In this document: piece after piece, positions 9,418 through 20,490 of the stretch
How positions within the stretch are numbered: the stretch's first letter is position 1
Layout of the letters: each line of letters opens with the position of its first letter
Assembly: GCF_001571005.1 (NCBI RefSeq)
Contig: NZ_BCST01000005.1
Coordinates: 186,001 to 250,000, forward strand
DNA length: 64,000 nucleotides
From: Herbiconiux solani NBRC 106740
Lineage (GTDB): Bacteria > Actinomycetota > Actinomycetes > Actinomycetales > Microbacteriaceae
Reading direction: 5' to 3'
Notes under the pieces: model-generated
Told to the model about the DNA's origin: nothing
Database searches by the model: none
What the model saw: only the letters and a program-made list of their open reading frames with translations
Made by a program: the position numbers and the translations under genes

Positions 9418-10182
9418 TTACGCCTCAACTCCTGCTGCGACCGGTGCGTCCGCCTTGGGGGCGGAGTTGCGGCGCGGACGGTCACGGTCGCCGCGCTCGG
9501 GGCGCGAGGACTTCTGGTTGGCCTGCTCGCGAGCGAGCTCCTTGTTGGTGATGTCGCCCTTGTAGATCCAGACCTTCACACCGATGCGGCCGAACGTCGT
9601 CTTGGCCTCGTAGAAGCCGTAGTCGATGTTGGCGCGGAGGGTGTGCAGCGGAACGCGGCCCTCACGGTAGAACTCCGAGCGGCTCATCTCGGCGCCGCCG
9701 AGACGGCCCGACACCTGGATGCGGACACCCTTGGCGCCGGCGCGCTGAGCGCCCTGGAGGCCCTTGCGCATCGCACGGCGGAACGCCACACGAGCGGTGA
9801 GCTGCTCGGCGATGCCCTGCGCGACGAGCTGGGCGTCGGCCTCGGGGTTCTTGACCTCGAGGATGTTCAGCTGGATCTGCTTGCCCGTGAGCTTCTCGAG
9901 GTCGGCGCGGATGCGCTCGGCCTCGGCGCCACGACGACCGATCACGATGCCCGGACGGGCGGTGTGGATGTCGACGCGGACGCGGTCACGGGTGCGCTCG
10001 ATCTCGATCTTCGCCACACCGGCGCGGTCGAGCGAGGTCTTCAGCAGGTTGCGGATCTTGACGTCCTCGGCGACGTAGTCGCTGTAACGCTGACCCTTCT
10101 TCGTGCTGTCGGAGAACCAGCGCGACACGTGGTCGGTGGTGATTCCGAGACGGAAGCCGTACGGATTGACTTTCTGGCCCAT
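9418..10182 (-). CDS. rpsC: 30S ribosomal protein S3
   Basis: Forms part of the mRNA entry channel. The N-terminal [14 protein letters not shown], the KH domain ([20 protein letters not shown], with GxxG as GRRG) and the C-terminal [19 protein letters not shown] are clear. At 254 residues it is ~20 longer than E. coli S3 because of a C-terminal tail rich in Arg, Asp, Ala and Pro. Its ATG overlaps the last base of rplV. Confidence 0.98.
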   Translation of the reverse strand: MGQKVNPYGFRLGITTDHVSRWFSDSTKKGQRYSDYVAEDVKIRNLLKTSLDRAGVAKIEIERTRDRVRVDIHTARPGIVIGRRGAEAERIRADLEKLTGKQIQLNILEVKNPEADAQLVAQGIAEQLTARVAFRRAMRKGLQGAQRAGAKGVRIQVSGRLGGAEMSRSEFYREGRVPLHTLRANIDYGFYEAKTTFGRIGVKVWIYKGDITNKELAREQANQKSSRPERGDRDRPRRNSAPKADAPVAAGVEA

Positions 10183-10577
10183 TACTTGCTCACCTTCTTG
10201 CTCGCGCCCTCGATCGAGGCGGCCTCATCGGGCGTCGCGAGGACGATCGTGATGTGGCTCGTGCGCTTGAGGATCTGGAACGCTCGTCCCTGAGCACGGG
10301 GCTGGAAACGCTTGAGCGTGGTTCCCTGGTCGACGTAGGCCTTCGCAATGAAGAGGTCCTGCTCGTCCAGGTAGCTGTTCGCGGCGTCCGCCTTGACCCG
10401 TGCGTTCGCGATCGCCGAAGCGACCAGCTTGTACACCGGCTCCGAAGCGCCCTGGGGGGCGAACTTCAGGATGGCCAACGCCTCGATGGCCTGACGACCG
10501 CGGATCAGGTTGACGACTCGACGGGCCTTCATGGGGGTGACGCGGATGTGACGCACGCGTGCGATCGACTCCACCAT
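10182..10577 (-). CDS. rplV: 50S ribosomal protein L22
   Basis: Lines the nascent-peptide tunnel and is a macrolide-resistance target. The 131-residue protein shows [22 protein letters not shown] at the start and the tunnel beta-hairpin [20 protein letters not shown] with no visible insertion or deletion. Typical order rpsS-rplV-rpsC. Confidence 0.98.
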   Translation of the reverse strand: MVESIARVRHIRVTPMKARRVVNLIRGRQAIEALAILKFAPQGASEPVYKLVASAIANARVKADAANSYLDEQDLFIAKAYVDQGTTLKRFQPRAQGRAFQILKRTSHITIVLATPDEAASIEGASKKVSK

Positions 10578-10603
10578 TTCTCTTCCTCCTTCACGTCGCC
10601 GCG

Positions 10604-10885
10604 TTAGCGGCGACGGCCCTTCTTGTCGTCCTTCACGTGTCCACGGAAGGTGCGGGTCGGGGCGAACTCGCCCAGCTTGTGACCCACCATGGTCTCGGTG
10701 ATGAACACCGGGATGTGCTTGCGGCCGTCATGCACGGCGATCGTGTGCCCGAGGAAATCCGGGATGATCATCGAGCGGCGCGACCAGGTCTTGATGACGT
10801 TCTTGGAGCCGGCTTCGTTCTGCGTGACGACCTTGCGGTACAGGTGGTCGTCGACGAAGGGGCCCTTTTTGAGACTGCGTGGCAT
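10604..10885 (-). CDS. rpsS: 30S ribosomal protein S19
   Basis: Head protein of the small subunit, partner of S13. The 93-residue protein starts [19 protein letters not shown] and holds the family motif [16 protein letters not shown]. Length is typical. It lies 12 bases after rplB. Confidence 0.98.
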   Translation of the reverse strand: MPRSLKKGPFVDDHLYRKVVTQNEAGSKNVIKTWSRRSMIIPDFLGHTIAVHDGRKHIPVFITETMVGHKLGEFAPTRTFRGHVKDDKKGRRR

Positions 10886-10897
10886 TTTCTAAGACTC

Positions 10898-11737
<840 letters not shown>

Positions 11738-11762
11738 GTGTCTTTTCCTCTAGCTTCCGGGC

Positions 11763-12068
11763 CTAGCCGACGGCCGTGAAGATGTCGATGGAGCCGGACT
11801 TGAGGGTCACGATCGCGCGCTTGGTGTCCTTGCGCTTGCCCTGACCGAACTTGGTGCGGCGGGTCTTGCCCGTGCGGTTGAGCGTGTTGATCGACGCGAC
11901 CTCGACCTTGAAGATCTTCTCGATGGCGAGCTTGATCTCGGTCTTGTTCGAGCGGGGGTCCACGACGAACGTGTACTTGCCGGCGTCGATCAGGCCATAG
12001 CTCTTCTCGGAGACGACCGGGGCGAGGATGATGTCGCGCGGGTCCTTGTTGAACGCGGCGTTGCTCAT
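11763..12068 (-). CDS. rplW: 50S ribosomal protein L23
   Basis: Tunnel-exit protein that docks trigger factor and SRP. The 101-residue protein contains [15 protein letters not shown] and the family pattern [20 protein letters not shown]. Its ATG overlaps the rplD stop by 4 bp, an arrangement repeated through this operon. Confidence 0.98.
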   Translation of the reverse strand: MSNAAFNKDPRDIILAPVVSEKSYGLIDAGKYTFVVDPRSNKTEIKLAIEKIFKVEVASINTLNRTGKTRRTKFGQGKRKDTKRAIVTLKSGSIDIFTAVG

Positions 12069-12724
12069 GCGGAAACCTCTTCCTTCTTGGTCTTCGACGC
12101 GACGAACGAGTCGAACGAACCCTTGGTGAAGACGATGTCGTCGGAGACGAGGACGTCGTAGGCGTTCAGCTGGTCTGCGGGCAGCACGTGAACGGTCGGG
12201 ATGTTGCGGACGCTCTTGAGGCTCAGCTCGTCGGTGCGCTCCAGCACGACCAGGACGTGCTTGGACGACGCGACCGTCGAGAGGAACTCGATGACGGCCT
12301 TGGTCGACGGCGCCTCGCCCTGCGAGAGGGACTCGACGACGTGCACGCGGCCACCGCGGGCGCGGTCGGACAGAGCGCCGAGCAGAGCCGCGGCGATCAT
12401 CTTCTTGGGGGTGCGCTGCGAGTAGTTGCGGGGCACCGGTCCGTGGACGATGCCACCACCGGTCATCTGAGGGGCGCGGATCGAGCCCTGACGAGCGCGA
12501 CCGGTTCCCTTCTGCTTGAACGGCTTGCGACCGGCACCGGAGACCTCACCACGACGCTTGGTCTTGTGGGTTCCCTGACGGGCGGCGGCGAGCTGGGCGA
12601 CGACGACCTGGTGGATGAGCGGGATGTTGGTCTGCACGTCGAAGATCTCGGCGGGCAGCTCGACGGTGCCGGACTTCTTGCCGGAGACGTCGAGGACATC
12701 GAGCGTGTTAGTTGCGGTAGACAT
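12065..12724 (-). CDS. rplD: 50S ribosomal protein L4
   Basis: Lines the exit tunnel; in E. coli it also represses the S10 operon. The 219-residue protein has the long tunnel loop region [20 protein letters not shown] followed by [20 protein letters not shown], with no visible deletion at the macrolide-resistance loop. Located three bases after rplC. Confidence 0.98.
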   Translation of the reverse strand: MSTATNTLDVLDVSGKKSGTVELPAEIFDVQTNIPLIHQVVVAQLAAARQGTHKTKRRGEVSGAGRKPFKQKGTGRARQGSIRAPQMTGGGIVHGPVPRNYSQRTPKKMIAAALLGALSDRARGGRVHVVESLSQGEAPSTKAVIEFLSTVASSKHVLVVLERTDELSLKSVRNIPTVHVLPADQLNAYDVLVSDDIVFTKGSFDSFVASKTKKEEVSA

Positions 12725-12727
12725 GGA

Positions 12728-13384
12728 CTACGCCCCCTTCACTGCGTTGCGAACGAAAACGAGGCGGCCCTTGGCGCCGGGAACGGCGCCCTTGACCAGC
12801 AGCAGGCCCTTCTCGGCGTCGACCGAGTGGATGACCAGGTTAAGCACGGTGACGCGCTCGCCACCCATGCGGCCCGCCATGCGCATGCCCTTGAAGACAC
12901 GGCTGGGGGTCGAGGAAGCACCGATCGAACCGGGCTTGCGGTGGTTGCGGTGCGAACCGTGCGAGGCGGAGACGCCCTTGAAGTTGTGACGCTTCATCAC
13001 ACCGGCGAAGCCCTTACCCTTCGAGGTGCCCACGACGTCGACCTTCTGGCCGGCCTCGAAGACGCCCTCGGCGGTGAGCTCCTGGCCGATGGTGTAGTCG
13101 GCCGCATCCGCGGTGCGGATCTCGGTGATGTGACGACGGGGCGTCACGCCCGCGGCGTCGAAGTGGCCGGTGGCCGGCTTGTTCACCTTGCGGGGGTCGA
13201 TCTGACCGGCGGCGATCTGGACGGCCGAGTAGCCGTCGCGCTCCGGGGTGCGGATCTGGGTGACGACGTTCGGGGATACCTCGACGACGGTCACGGGGAT
13301 GAGACGGTTGTTCTCGTCCCACACCTGGGTCATGCCGAGCTTCTTGCCGAGCAGGCCCTTGGAAGTCTTAGCGGTGGTTGCCAT
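12728..13384 (-). CDS. rplC: 50S ribosomal protein L3
   Basis: Early-assembly protein reaching into the peptidyl-transferase centre. The 218-residue sequence has [16 protein letters not shown] near the start and the central conserved segment [20 protein letters not shown] followed by [12 protein letters not shown]. Length and position after rpsJ are typical. Confidence 0.98.
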   Translation of the reverse strand: MATTAKTSKGLLGKKLGMTQVWDENNRLIPVTVVEVSPNVVTQIRTPERDGYSAVQIAAGQIDPRKVNKPATGHFDAAGVTPRRHITEIRTADAADYTIGQELTAEGVFEAGQKVDVVGTSKGKGFAGVMKRHNFKGVSASHGSHRNHRKPGSIGASSTPSRVFKGMRMAGRMGGERVTVLNLVIHSVDAEKGLLLVKGAVPGAKGRLVFVRNAVKGA

Positions 13385-13407
13385 GATCTTTTACTGGTCC
13401 CTTCCCG

Positions 13408-13716
13408 CTAGAGCTTGATCTCGATGTTGACGTCGGCGGGGAGGTCGAGACGCATGAGCGAGTCGACGGCCTTCGGCGTCGGGTCGATGATGTCGATGAG
13501 GCGCTTGTGCGTGCGCATCTCGAAGTGCTCGCGGCTGTCCTTGTACTTGTGGGGCGAACGGATGACTGCCACCACGTTCTTCTCCGTCGGAAGCGGCACG
13601 GGGCCGACGACGGTCGCTCCTGCGCGGGTGACCGTGTCGACGATCTTGCGCGCCGAGGTGTCGATGACCTCGTGGTCATACGACTTAAGTCGGATGCGGA
13701 TCTTCTGTCCCGCCAT
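13408..13716 (-). CDS. rpsJ: 30S ribosomal protein S10
   Basis: Ribosomal head protein that also acts as NusE in transcription antitermination. The 102-residue protein starts [19 protein letters not shown] and includes the signature [12 protein letters not shown]. First gene of the S10 operon. It is preceded by a ~264-bp region holding a candidate promoter and a long untranslated leader, but no other gene. Confidence 0.98.
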   Translation of the reverse strand: MAGQKIRIRLKSYDHEVIDTSARKIVDTVTRAGATVVGPVPLPTEKNVVAVIRSPHKYKDSREHFEMRTHKRLIDIIDPTPKAVDSLMRLDLPADVNIEIKL

Positions 13717-13934
13717 GTGTGACTCTCTCTCTGTCTCGCGTCATACAGCCTCGACTGCATTGGACGCCCACTGTTCTGCTATCAAGCACCGCGCGCACAC
13801 ACACTTCACCTAGATGAAGGAGGAGGTTGCGATTAAGCTTCGTTCTGCTGCCTGCGGCCTAATCTCGAGGACTATGCACTGCCAAGACAGTGATCAGGGC
13901 ACGCGCGAAGCGGCCCGAAATGTTGAACTAGACG

Positions 13935-13963
13935 AGTTTGCCACATCCACGGCCCAGTTGCAA
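13935..13963 (-). promoter_or_regulatory. Candidate promoter of the S10 (rpsJ) operon
   Basis: On the minus strand a -35 box TTGCAA (13958-13963) and a -10 box CAAACT (13935-13940) are separated by 17 bp, about 220 bp upstream of rpsJ. The -10 is not perfect (CA instead of TA). The long leader between it and rpsJ contains a CCTCC stretch that could pair with a ribosome binding site and a small hairpin at 13877-13892, but no recognised autoregulatory element. Confidence 0.45.
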
Positions 13964-13980
13964 CCCGGGCGTGTCGCGCG

Positions 13981-14760
13981 TCAGCGGGCCTCGCCCGATG
14001 CGCCCCGGAGGACGGCCTCGGCGGCCCGCTCGAGCTCCGCGCCGTAGGACGGACCGTGCCCGACCGCGTGCACGGCGAGGGGGAACAACTGGTGCAGCGG
14101 CACCCGGGAGTGCCAGCCCGGCTTGAGCGGTGCGGCCTGGTCGTAGGCGGCCAGGATGTCGTCGAGGAACGGCGCCCCGAAGAGCACCAGCATGGCCAGG
14201 TCGGTCTCGCGGTGGCCACCGTGCGCGGCCGGGTCGATCAGCACCACGCCGTGGCCCGTCCACATCACGTTGCCCGACCAGAGGTCGCCGTGCAGCCGCG
14301 CCGGGGGTTCGCCGTCGTCGAAGATGCCCGATCGGATCAGGTCGCAAGCCCGGACGACCGTCTGGAAGCCGTCAGCCGACAGGTTGCCCCGCGCGACCGC
14401 CTGCTCGGCGTACGGGCGCACACGCTCACGCGGGTAGAACTCGCTCCAGGAGTCGTACTCCCCCACCGGCATGCTGCGGCGCCCGATGTAGCAGGGGCCG
14501 TCCCAGCCGGCGGGCGGGGCGCCGAACGCGGGGGCGCCGGCCGCGTGGGTCCGCGCGAGGAGTTCGCCGAACCGGCGGGCCGCCTCGCGGCTCGGCCGGG
14601 TCTCCCGGAGCTCGGCCAGCTCGATCAGCCCCGGCTCGACCCGGACGACGTCCACGCACGGCACTCCCCCGGCGGCCGAGAGCCAGGCGAGGCCGGCGGC
14701 CTCCGCCTCGAAGAAGCCCTCGGGGGCGTCGGCGTTCTGCTTGGTGAACACGTCTCCCAC
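13981..14760 (-). CDS. Fructosamine kinase family protein (APH-like fold)
   Basis: Small-molecule kinase of the fructosamine/ketosamine-3-kinase family, which phosphorylates sugars attached to amines and so removes glycation adducts. The 259-residue protein has the family start APEGFFEAEAAGLAWL, the catalytic loop HGDLWSGN, and the metal-binding DPA (LIDPAAHGGHRE). The start drawn is a GTG at 14760; a second GTG nine bases downstream (14751) also fits and is preceded by TAGCGT seven bases away, a leaderless pattern. It is separated by 57 bp from the topoisomerase gene upstream. Exact substrate is not visible. Confidence 0.85.
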   Translation of the reverse strand: MGDVFTKQNADAPEGFFEAEAAGLAWLSAAGGVPCVDVVRVEPGLIELAELRETRPSREAARRFGELLARTHAAGAPAFGAPPAGWDGPCYIGRRSMPVGEYDSWSEFYPRERVRPYAEQAVARGNLSADGFQTVVRACDLIRSGIFDDGEPPARLHGDLWSGNVMWTGHGVVLIDPAAHGGHRETDLAMLVLFGAPFLDDILAAYDQAAPLKPGWHSRVPLHQLFPLAVHAVGHGPSYGAELERAAEAVLRGASGEAR

Positions 14761-14817
14761 GCTAAGCCCTGCGTCCGCTCATCAGGGGCTCACTCACCGG
14801 GCTCATCCACCTCGGGT

Positions 14818-15783
14818 TCACTCGTAGAGGAGTGCGCGCAGTTCGGATTCCGGGCGGCGGGGGTCGATGACCTGGCCGGCCGCGTAGTGATCGACGACCC
14901 GGGGGTCGACGTAGCTCTTCTTCGCGATCGCCGGGGTGTTGCCGAGCACGGCCGACGCGTCCCGCATCGCCTGGGTCAGAGCCCTGGCGCGCGCAGTCTT
15001 CTTCTCCTCCGGGCCGTGCTCGGCGAGGCTCACGGCTGCCGCGATCGTTCCGTGCAGTGTGCGGAAGTCCTTGGCGGTGAAGTCCCCGCCGGTGCGCTCC
15101 CGGACATACTCGTTGATCTCGCTCGGATCGATCGGATGCCAGGTCTTCGTGCCCTCGTTCTTCCAAGCGAGCAGCCGCGCCTGCGGACCCCGGCGCTTGA
15201 GGCTCCGCACGACGTGGGCGAGATCGGCGTCCTTGATCTCGGACGACCACTCCTCACCGCTCTTCGCCGGGAACTCGAGCTTGACGATGTCGCCCGAGAC
15301 GGTGGCGTGTTGGCAGAGCAGGCTGGTGAGACCGTAGCTCCCGTGCTGCTGCGCGTAGCGTTCGTTGCCGACCCGCAGCGAACCGGTGTCGAGCATCCGG
15401 AACCCCGCGGCCAGCACGCGCTCGCGCGGGTAGCCGTCCTTCCGGAGGTCCATCGTCACCAGCCGCCGGGCACCGGGGAGGGATTCGGCGAGGGCTAAGG
15501 CGCGGTCGTACTTGATCCGGTCCTTCTGCTCGCGCCAGGTGGGGTGGTAGATGTACTGGCGCCGGCCGGCACCGTCGACGCCGGTGGCCTGGATGTGACC
15601 GTTCGCGTACGGGGCGATCCACACATCCGTCCACGCGGGCGGGATGGCGAGGTGCTCGATCCGGGCGCGGAGCTCGGGATCGGTGACCGTCACGCCTGCG
15701 TCGTCGCGGTAGGTGAAGCCCTTGCCCGAGCGAATTCGCCGGAGCCCCCGCCCCGAGGAGTCTGATCGTCGAAGCCGCGGCAT
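14818..15783 (-). CDS. Type IB DNA topoisomerase (poxvirus-like)
   Basis: Relaxes supercoils through a 3'-phosphotyrosine intermediate. The N-terminal part has GKGFTYRDDAG and the DNA-contact segment VWIAPYANGHIQATGVDGAG followed by QYIYHP; the catalytic domain has LRVGNERYAQQHGSYGL, EFPAKSGEEW and the C-terminal active-site Tyr in KKSYVDPRV. I start it at the ATG at 15783 (MPRLRRSD, 321 residues); the frame extends 15 codons further to a TTG but that lies near the tuf terminator. Such enzymes are accessory in Actinobacteria. No partner gene beyond the fructosamine kinase-like gene. Confidence 0.9.
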   Translation of the reverse strand: MPRLRRSDSSGRGLRRIRSGKGFTYRDDAGVTVTDPELRARIEHLAIPPAWTDVWIAPYANGHIQATGVDGAGRRQYIYHPTWREQKDRIKYDRALALAESLPGARRLVTMDLRKDGYPRERVLAAGFRMLDTGSLRVGNERYAQQHGSYGLTSLLCQHATVSGDIVKLEFPAKSGEEWSSEIKDADLAHVVRSLKRRGPQARLLAWKNEGTKTWHPIDPSEINEYVRERTGGDFTAKDFRTLHGTIAAAVSLAEHGPEEKKTARARALTQAMRDASAVLGNTPAIAKKSYVDPRVVDHYAAGQVIDPRRPESELRALLYE

Positions 15784-15843
15784 GACCCCATCTAACCCCG
15801 AACAGCGCCGGGTCGCCTCCCGACGCAATGCCCGGGGACGACG

Positions 15844-15874
15844 AAAGGGCCGCGCCCTGAGGCGCGGCCCTTCG
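15844..15874 (-). terminator. Rho-independent-type terminator after tuf
   Basis: A 12-bp perfect GC-rich stem (15845-15856 with 15861-15872) with a 4-base loop lies 17 bp after the tuf stop codon, closing the str operon. Being nearly symmetrical it could also act on the other strand. Confidence 0.85.
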
Positions 15875-15888
15875 TTGTGGAACGGGTG

Positions 15889-17082
15889 TTACTTGATGAT
15901 CTTCGTGACGGTACCGGCACCGACGGTGCGGCCACCCTCACGGATGGCGAAGCCGAGGCCCTCTTCCATCGCGATCGGCTGGATCAGCGTGACCGAGATG
16001 TCCGTGGTGTCGCCGGGCATGACCATCTCGGTGCCCTCGGGCAGCGTGATGACGCCGGTGACGTCCGTGGTACGGAAGTAGAACTGCGGGCGGTAGTTCG
16101 TGTAGAAGGGGTTGTGACGGCCACCCTCATCCTTCGACAGGATGTAGGCGGTGCCTTCGAACTCGGTGTGCGGCGTGACCGAACCGGGCTTGACGACGAC
16201 CTGACCGCGCTCGACGTCCTCGCGCTTGGTGCCGCGGAGGAGCAGACCACAGTTCTCGCCGGCCCAGGCCTCGTCGAGCTGCTTGTGGAACATCTCGATA
16301 CCGGTGACCGTGGTCTTCTGCGTCGGGCGGATGCCGACGATCTCGACCTCGGAGTTGATGGCGAGGGTTCCACGCTCGGCGCGGCCGGTGACGACGGTTC
16401 CACGACCGGTGATCGTGAAGACGTCCTCGATCGGCATGAGGAACGGCTTGTCCTTGTCGCGGATCGGGTCCGGGATGGACTCGTCAACGGCGTCCATGAG
16501 GTCGAGGATGGACTGGGTCCACTTCTCGTCACCCTCGAGGGCCTTGAGGCCCGAGACGCGCACGACGGGAGCGTCGTCGCCGTCGAAGTTCTGGCTCGAC
16601 AGCAGCTCGCGGACCTCGAGCTCGACGAGCTCCAGGATCTCCTCGTCGTCGACCATGTCGGCCTTGTTCAGCGCGACCAGCAGGTAGGGGACGCCGACCT
16701 GCTTGGCGAGCAGCACGTGCTCGCGGGTCTGAGCCATGGGGCCGTCGGTGGCGGCGACCACGAGGATCGCGCCGTCCATCTGAGCCGCACCGGTGATCAT
16801 GTTCTTGATGTAGTCGGCGTGACCAGGGGCGTCGACGTGAGCGTAGTGACGCTTGGGCGTCTCGTACTCGACGTGCGAGATGTTGATCGTGATGCCGCGC
16901 TGGCGCTCCTCAGGAGCGGAGTCGATCGACGCGAAGTCGCGCTGAACGTTGGTCGCCGACGGGAACTTGTCCGCCAGGACCTTCGAGATGGCAGCGGTAA
17001 GAGTGGTCTTACCGTGGTCAACGTGACCGATCGTTCCGATGTTGACGTGCGGCTTGGTCCGCTCGAACTTGGCCTTAGCCAC
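15889..17082 (-). CDS. tuf: Translation elongation factor Tu
   Basis: GTPase that brings aminoacyl-tRNA to the ribosome. The 397-residue protein has the P-loop GHVDHGKT (19-26), switch region [17 protein letters not shown] and NKADMVDD, and the C-terminal [13 protein letters not shown]. It uses a GTG start with a strong ribosome binding site (GAGGAGG). A TAAAAT box upstream suggests a private promoter in addition to read-through from fusA. Confidence 0.99.
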   Translation of the reverse strand: MAKAKFERTKPHVNIGTIGHVDHGKTTLTAAISKVLADKFPSATNVQRDFASIDSAPEERQRGITINISHVEYETPKRHYAHVDAPGHADYIKNMITGAAQMDGAILVVAATDGPMAQTREHVLLAKQVGVPYLLVALNKADMVDDEEILELVELEVRELLSSQNFDGDDAPVVRVSGLKALEGDEKWTQSILDLMDAVDESIPDPIRDKDKPFLMPIEDVFTITGRGTVVTGRAERGTLAINSEVEIVGIRPTQKTTVTGIEMFHKQLDEAWAGENCGLLLRGTKREDVERGQVVVKPGSVTPHTEFEGTAYILSKDEGGRHNPFYTNYRPQFYFRTTDVTGVITLPEGTEMVMPGDTTDISVTLIQPIAMEEGLGFAIREGGRTVGAGTVTKIIK

Positions 17083-17157
17083 TAGGTCCTCCTCAGGACT
17101 CTCATGCCGGACTCCGGGTGCTGGATTGCATCCGGGATCAGGCGGGGGTTTGTTGAT

Positions 17158-17187
17158 ATTTTACGCGAACCTACGAGGCCCGCAGAA
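17158..17187 (-). promoter_or_regulatory. Candidate internal promoter for tuf
   Basis: In the 113-bp fusA-tuf gap a TAAAAT -10 box (17158-17163) stands out in an AT-rich patch, with a poor -35 match TTCTGC (17182-17187) 18 bp upstream. An internal tuf promoter would let EF-Tu be made in excess over EF-G. Confidence 0.4.
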
Positions 17188-17195
17188 CTCGGGTG

Positions 17196-19310
17196 TTACT
17201 CGCCCTTGTTCTTCTGGATGATCTCGTCGGCCACAGCCTTCGGGACCTCGGCGTAGCTCTCGAACGACATCGAGTACACCGCGCGGCCGGAGGTCTTGGA
17301 CCTCAGGTCACCGATGTAGCCGAACATCTCCGACAGCGGAACGTGCGCCCGGACCACCTTGACGCCGGAAGCGTCCTCCATGGACTGGATCTGGCCTCGG
17401 CGGGAGTTGAGGTCGCCGATGACGTCGCCCATGTACTCCTCGGGCGTGCGGACCTCGACGGCCATCAGCGGCTCGAGCAGAACAGGGCTGGCCTTGCGGG
17501 CCGCTTCCTTGAACGCCATCGAACCGGCGATCTTGAACGCCATCTCCGAAGAGTCGACGTCGTGCGACGCACCGTCGAGCAGCGTGGCCTTGACGCCCAC
17601 CATGGGGTATCCGGCGAGCACGCCGACCTGCAGCGCATCCTGGATTCCGGCGTCGACCGAGGGGATGTACTCGCGCGGCACGCGGCCACCCGTGACCTTG
17701 TTCACGAACTCGTAGATCGTCTCCGCCGTGACCTCGAGAGGCTCGATGGCGATCTGGATCTTCGCGAACTGGCCGGATCCACCGGTCTGCTTCTTGTGCG
17801 TGTAGTCGTGACGCTCGACGGTCTTGCGGATCGTCTCGCGGTAGGCCACCTGGGGCTTTCCGACGTTCGCCTCGACGTTGAACTCGCGCTTCATGCGGTC
17901 GACCAGGATGTCGAGGTGGAGCTCGCCCATTCCCTTGATGACCGTCTGACCGGTCTCCTGGTTCTGCTCCGTGCGGAAGGTCGGGTCTTCTTCAGCGAGC
18001 TTCTGGATGGCGACACCCAGCTTCTCCTGGTCGGCCTTCGTCTTCGGCTCGATCGCGACCTCGATCACGGGCTCCGGGAAGGTCATCGACTCGAGCACGA
18101 TCTGGTTCGACGGGTCGGACAGGGTGTCACCGGTGGTGGTGTCCTTCAGGCCGATGACCGCGTAGATGTGACCGGCGGTGACCGAGTCGACCGGGTTCTC
18201 CTTGTTGGAGTGCATCTGGAAGATCTTGCCGATGCGCTCCTTCTTGCCCTTGGTCGAGTTCATGACCTGGCCGCCGGAGTCGAGGTGACCCGAGTACACG
18301 CGGATGTAGGTGAGACGACCGAAGAACGGGTGCACGGCGACCTTGAAGGCCAGGGCCGCGAACGGGTCCTTGGGGTCGGGGTGACGCTCGACGACGATCT
18401 CCTCGTCGCGGATGTCGTGACCCTCGGTGGCCGGCACGTCGAGCGGCGACGGCAGGTAGTCGACGACCGCGTCGAGCATCGGCTGGACGCCGCGGTTCTT
18501 GAACGCGGAGCCGCAGAGCACCGGGTAGATCTCGCTGTTGACGGTCAGCTTGCGGATGGCGCCCTTGATCTCGGCGACCGAGAGCTCCTCGCCCGCGAAG
18601 AACTTCTCGAGCAGAGCGTCGTCGGTCTCGGCGACGGTCTCGAGGAGGAGCTGACGGTACTCGTCTGCCTTGTCCTTGAGGTCGGCCGGGATCTCCTCGA
18701 TCTCGTACTTGGCACCCATCTGCACGTCACCCTTGGCGTCTCCGCGCCAGGTGAGTGCACGCATCTCGACCAGGTCGATGACGCCCTCGAAGGACGACTC
18801 CGCACCGATCGGGAGCTGGATCACGAGGGGCTTGGCGCCCAGACGGTTGATGATGGTGTCGACCGTGAAGTAGAAGTCGGCGCCCAGCTTGTCCATCTTG
18901 TTGACGAAGCAGATGCGGGGCACGTTGTACTTGTCGGCCTGACGCCACACCGTCTCCGACTGGGGCTCGACGCCCTCCTTGCCGTCGAACACGGCGACGG
19001 CGCCGTCGAGGACGCGGAGCGAACGCTCCACCTCGACGGTGAAGTCGACGTGACCGGGGGTGTCGATGATGTTGATCTGGTTCTTGTTCCAGAAACAGGT
19101 CGTCGCAGCAGAGGTGATCGTGATGCCACGCTCCTGCTCCTGCGCCATCCAGTCCATCGTGGCAGCGCCGTCGTGGACCTCACCGATCTTGTGCGTGATA
19201 CCCGTGTAGAACAGGATGCGCTCGGTCGTAGTGGTCTTGCCGGCATCGATGTGGGCCATGATGCCGATGTTGCGGACCTTGTTCAGGTCGGTGAGCACGT
19301 CCTGTGCCAC
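17196..19310 (-). CDS. fusA: Translation elongation factor G
   Basis: GTPase that drives translocation. The 704-residue protein has the P-loop AHIDAGKTT, switch [18 protein letters not shown] and NKMDKLGAD, then domains III-V ending [12 protein letters not shown]. Start is GTG at 19310 with ribosome binding site CGGAGG. It follows rpsG by 49 bp in the normal str order. Confidence 0.99.
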   Translation of the reverse strand: MAQDVLTDLNKVRNIGIMAHIDAGKTTTTERILFYTGITHKIGEVHDGAATMDWMAQEQERGITITSAATTCFWNKNQINIIDTPGHVDFTVEVERSLRVLDGAVAVFDGKEGVEPQSETVWRQADKYNVPRICFVNKMDKLGADFYFTVDTIINRLGAKPLVIQLPIGAESSFEGVIDLVEMRALTWRGDAKGDVQMGAKYEIEEIPADLKDKADEYRQLLLETVAETDDALLEKFFAGEELSVAEIKGAIRKLTVNSEIYPVLCGSAFKNRGVQPMLDAVVDYLPSPLDVPATEGHDIRDEEIVVERHPDPKDPFAALAFKVAVHPFFGRLTYIRVYSGHLDSGGQVMNSTKGKKERIGKIFQMHSNKENPVDSVTAGHIYAVIGLKDTTTGDTLSDPSNQIVLESMTFPEPVIEVAIEPKTKADQEKLGVAIQKLAEEDPTFRTEQNQETGQTVIKGMGELHLDILVDRMKREFNVEANVGKPQVAYRETIRKTVERHDYTHKKQTGGSGQFAKIQIAIEPLEVTAETIYEFVNKVTGGRVPREYIPSVDAGIQDALQVGVLAGYPMVGVKATLLDGASHDVDSSEMAFKIAGSMAFKEAARKASPVLLEPLMAVEVRTPEEYMGDVIGDLNSRRGQIQSMEDASGVKVVRAHVPLSEMFGYIGDLRSKTSGRAVYSMSFESYAEVPKAVADEIIQKNKGE

Positions 19311-19359
19311 GGATTTCCTCCGAAAGGTAAAGAGTTGAAGGCGGCGAACGAGGTTCGGA

Positions 19360-19830
19360 CTACCAGCGGTAGTGCGCGAAGGCCTTGTTCGACTCGGCCA
19401 TCTTGTGGGTGTCCTCGCGACGCTTGACAGCAGCGCCCAGACCGTTCGACGCGTCGAGGATCTCGTTGGTGAGACGCTCGGTCATGGTCTTCTCGCGGCG
19501 AGCCTTGGCGTAGGTGGTGAGCCAACGCAGGGCGAGGGTGTTGGCGCGGTGAGGCTTGACCTCGATCGGCACCTGGTAGGTCGAGCCACCGACGCGGCGG
19601 CTGCGGACCTCGAGCGTGGGGCGGACGTTGTCGAGCGCCTTCTTCAGCGTGACGACCGCATCCTGGCTGTTCTTGGCCGAGACACCCTCGAGCGCGTCGT
19701 AGACGATGCGCTCAGCGGTGGCCTTCTTGCCGTCGAGCAGGATCTTGTTGACCAGCTGGCTGACGATCGGCGCGCCGTAGACGGGGTCGGCGACAACGGG
19801 ACGCTTCGGGGCGGGACCCTTGCGAGGCAT
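19360..19830 (-). CDS. rpsG: 30S ribosomal protein S7
   Basis: Organises the 3' domain of 16S rRNA. The 156-residue protein starts [19 protein letters not shown] and has [20 protein letters not shown] and [17 protein letters not shown]. Typical length. Its ATG overlaps the rpsL stop by one base. Confidence 0.98.
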   Translation of the reverse strand: MPRKGPAPKRPVVADPVYGAPIVSQLVNKILLDGKKATAERIVYDALEGVSAKNSQDAVVTLKKALDNVRPTLEVRSRRVGGSTYQVPIEVKPHRANTLALRWLTTYAKARREKTMTERLTNEILDASNGLGAAVKRREDTHKMAESNKAFAHYRW

Positions 19831-20204
19831 TACTTCTTCTCCATCTTCGCGCCGTAACGGCTGCGAGCCTGCTTGCGGTTCTTCACGGCCTGCGTGTCGA
19901 GCGCGCCGCGGATGATCTTGTAGCGAACACCGGGGAGGTCCTTCACACGACCGCCGCGCACGAGCACCATCGAGTGCTCCTGCAGGTTGTGACCCTCACC
20001 GGGGATGTAAGCGGTGACCTCGGTGCCGTTCGACAGCTTGACGCGGGCGACCTTGCGAAGCGCGGAGTTCGGCTTCTTGGGGGTGGTGGTGTACACACGG
20101 GTGCACACGCCGCGCTGCTGGGGGTTGGCCTTGAGGGCGGGCGCCTTGGTCTTGGTGACCTTCGGGGTGCGACCCTTGCGGACCAACTGCTGAATGGTTG
20201 GCAC
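19830..20204 (-). CDS. rpsL: 30S ribosomal protein S12
   Basis: Decoding-centre protein and streptomycin target. The 124-residue protein has [14 protein letters not shown], the loop [15 protein letters not shown] with the Lys equivalent to K43, and [12 protein letters not shown] with the Lys equivalent to K88; both are wild type, so no streptomycin-resistance change is seen. Start codon is GTG with AAGGAG seven bases upstream. First gene of the str operon. Confidence 0.98.
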   Translation of the reverse strand: MPTIQQLVRKGRTPKVTKTKAPALKANPQQRGVCTRVYTTTPKKPNSALRKVARVKLSNGTEVTAYIPGEGHNLQEHSMVLVRGGRVKDLPGVRYKIIRGALDTQAVKNRKQARSRYGAKMEKK

Positions 20205-20425
20205 TACTTACTCCTTGTATTCGTCACGCTCAGTGTCTGTCGGGCACGGACATCCGGAACCCGTTCGTTCACGTCCTGCGCACGCCTGTGGTGGCGTGTC
20301 GAGTTCGTTTGGACCCACCGGCGGTACAAAATGGCTCTGGTATCGCTGGTTGGAAGAGCGGTGGAGACTTTTCAGTCTTACTTTGCTCGAAAATCTGGGC
20401 ATGCAAGTATGCACACACCCGGAAA

Positions 20426-20454
20426 ATAATAGCTTCTGAAACCGCCCCGGTCAA
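20426..20454 (-). promoter_or_regulatory. Strong sigma70-type promoter of the str operon
   Basis: On the minus strand TTGACC (20449-20454) and TATTAT (20426-20431) are spaced by 17 bp, close to full consensus. It lies ~220 bp upstream of rpsL, giving a long untranslated leader in which I see no gene or known regulatory element. Confidence 0.8.
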
Positions 20455-20470
20455 ATGACGCGGAGACGGG

Positions 20471-20490
20471 ACCTGGTGATGTTACCAGGT
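20471..20490 (-). terminator. Hairpin at the end of the Pro-rich membrane protein gene
   Basis: ACCTGGT and ACCAGGT form a 7-bp stem with a 6-base loop, overlapping the stop codon of the upstream gene and 16 bp before the str promoter. It is a plausible terminator separating the two units; there is no T-tract. Confidence 0.45.

Noticed and set aside
13804-13830. GATGAAGGAGGAGG on the plus strand upstream of a 77-codon frame at 13814
   Set aside because: Looks like a ribosome binding site, but the frame has no coding character and lies in the antisense of the S10 leader. The purine run is better explained as the complement of a CCTCCTCC leader sequence.
17193-19427. A 744-codon plus-strand frame across fusA
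   Set aside because: Antisense shadow of EF-G with the same biased composition and no plausible start signals.
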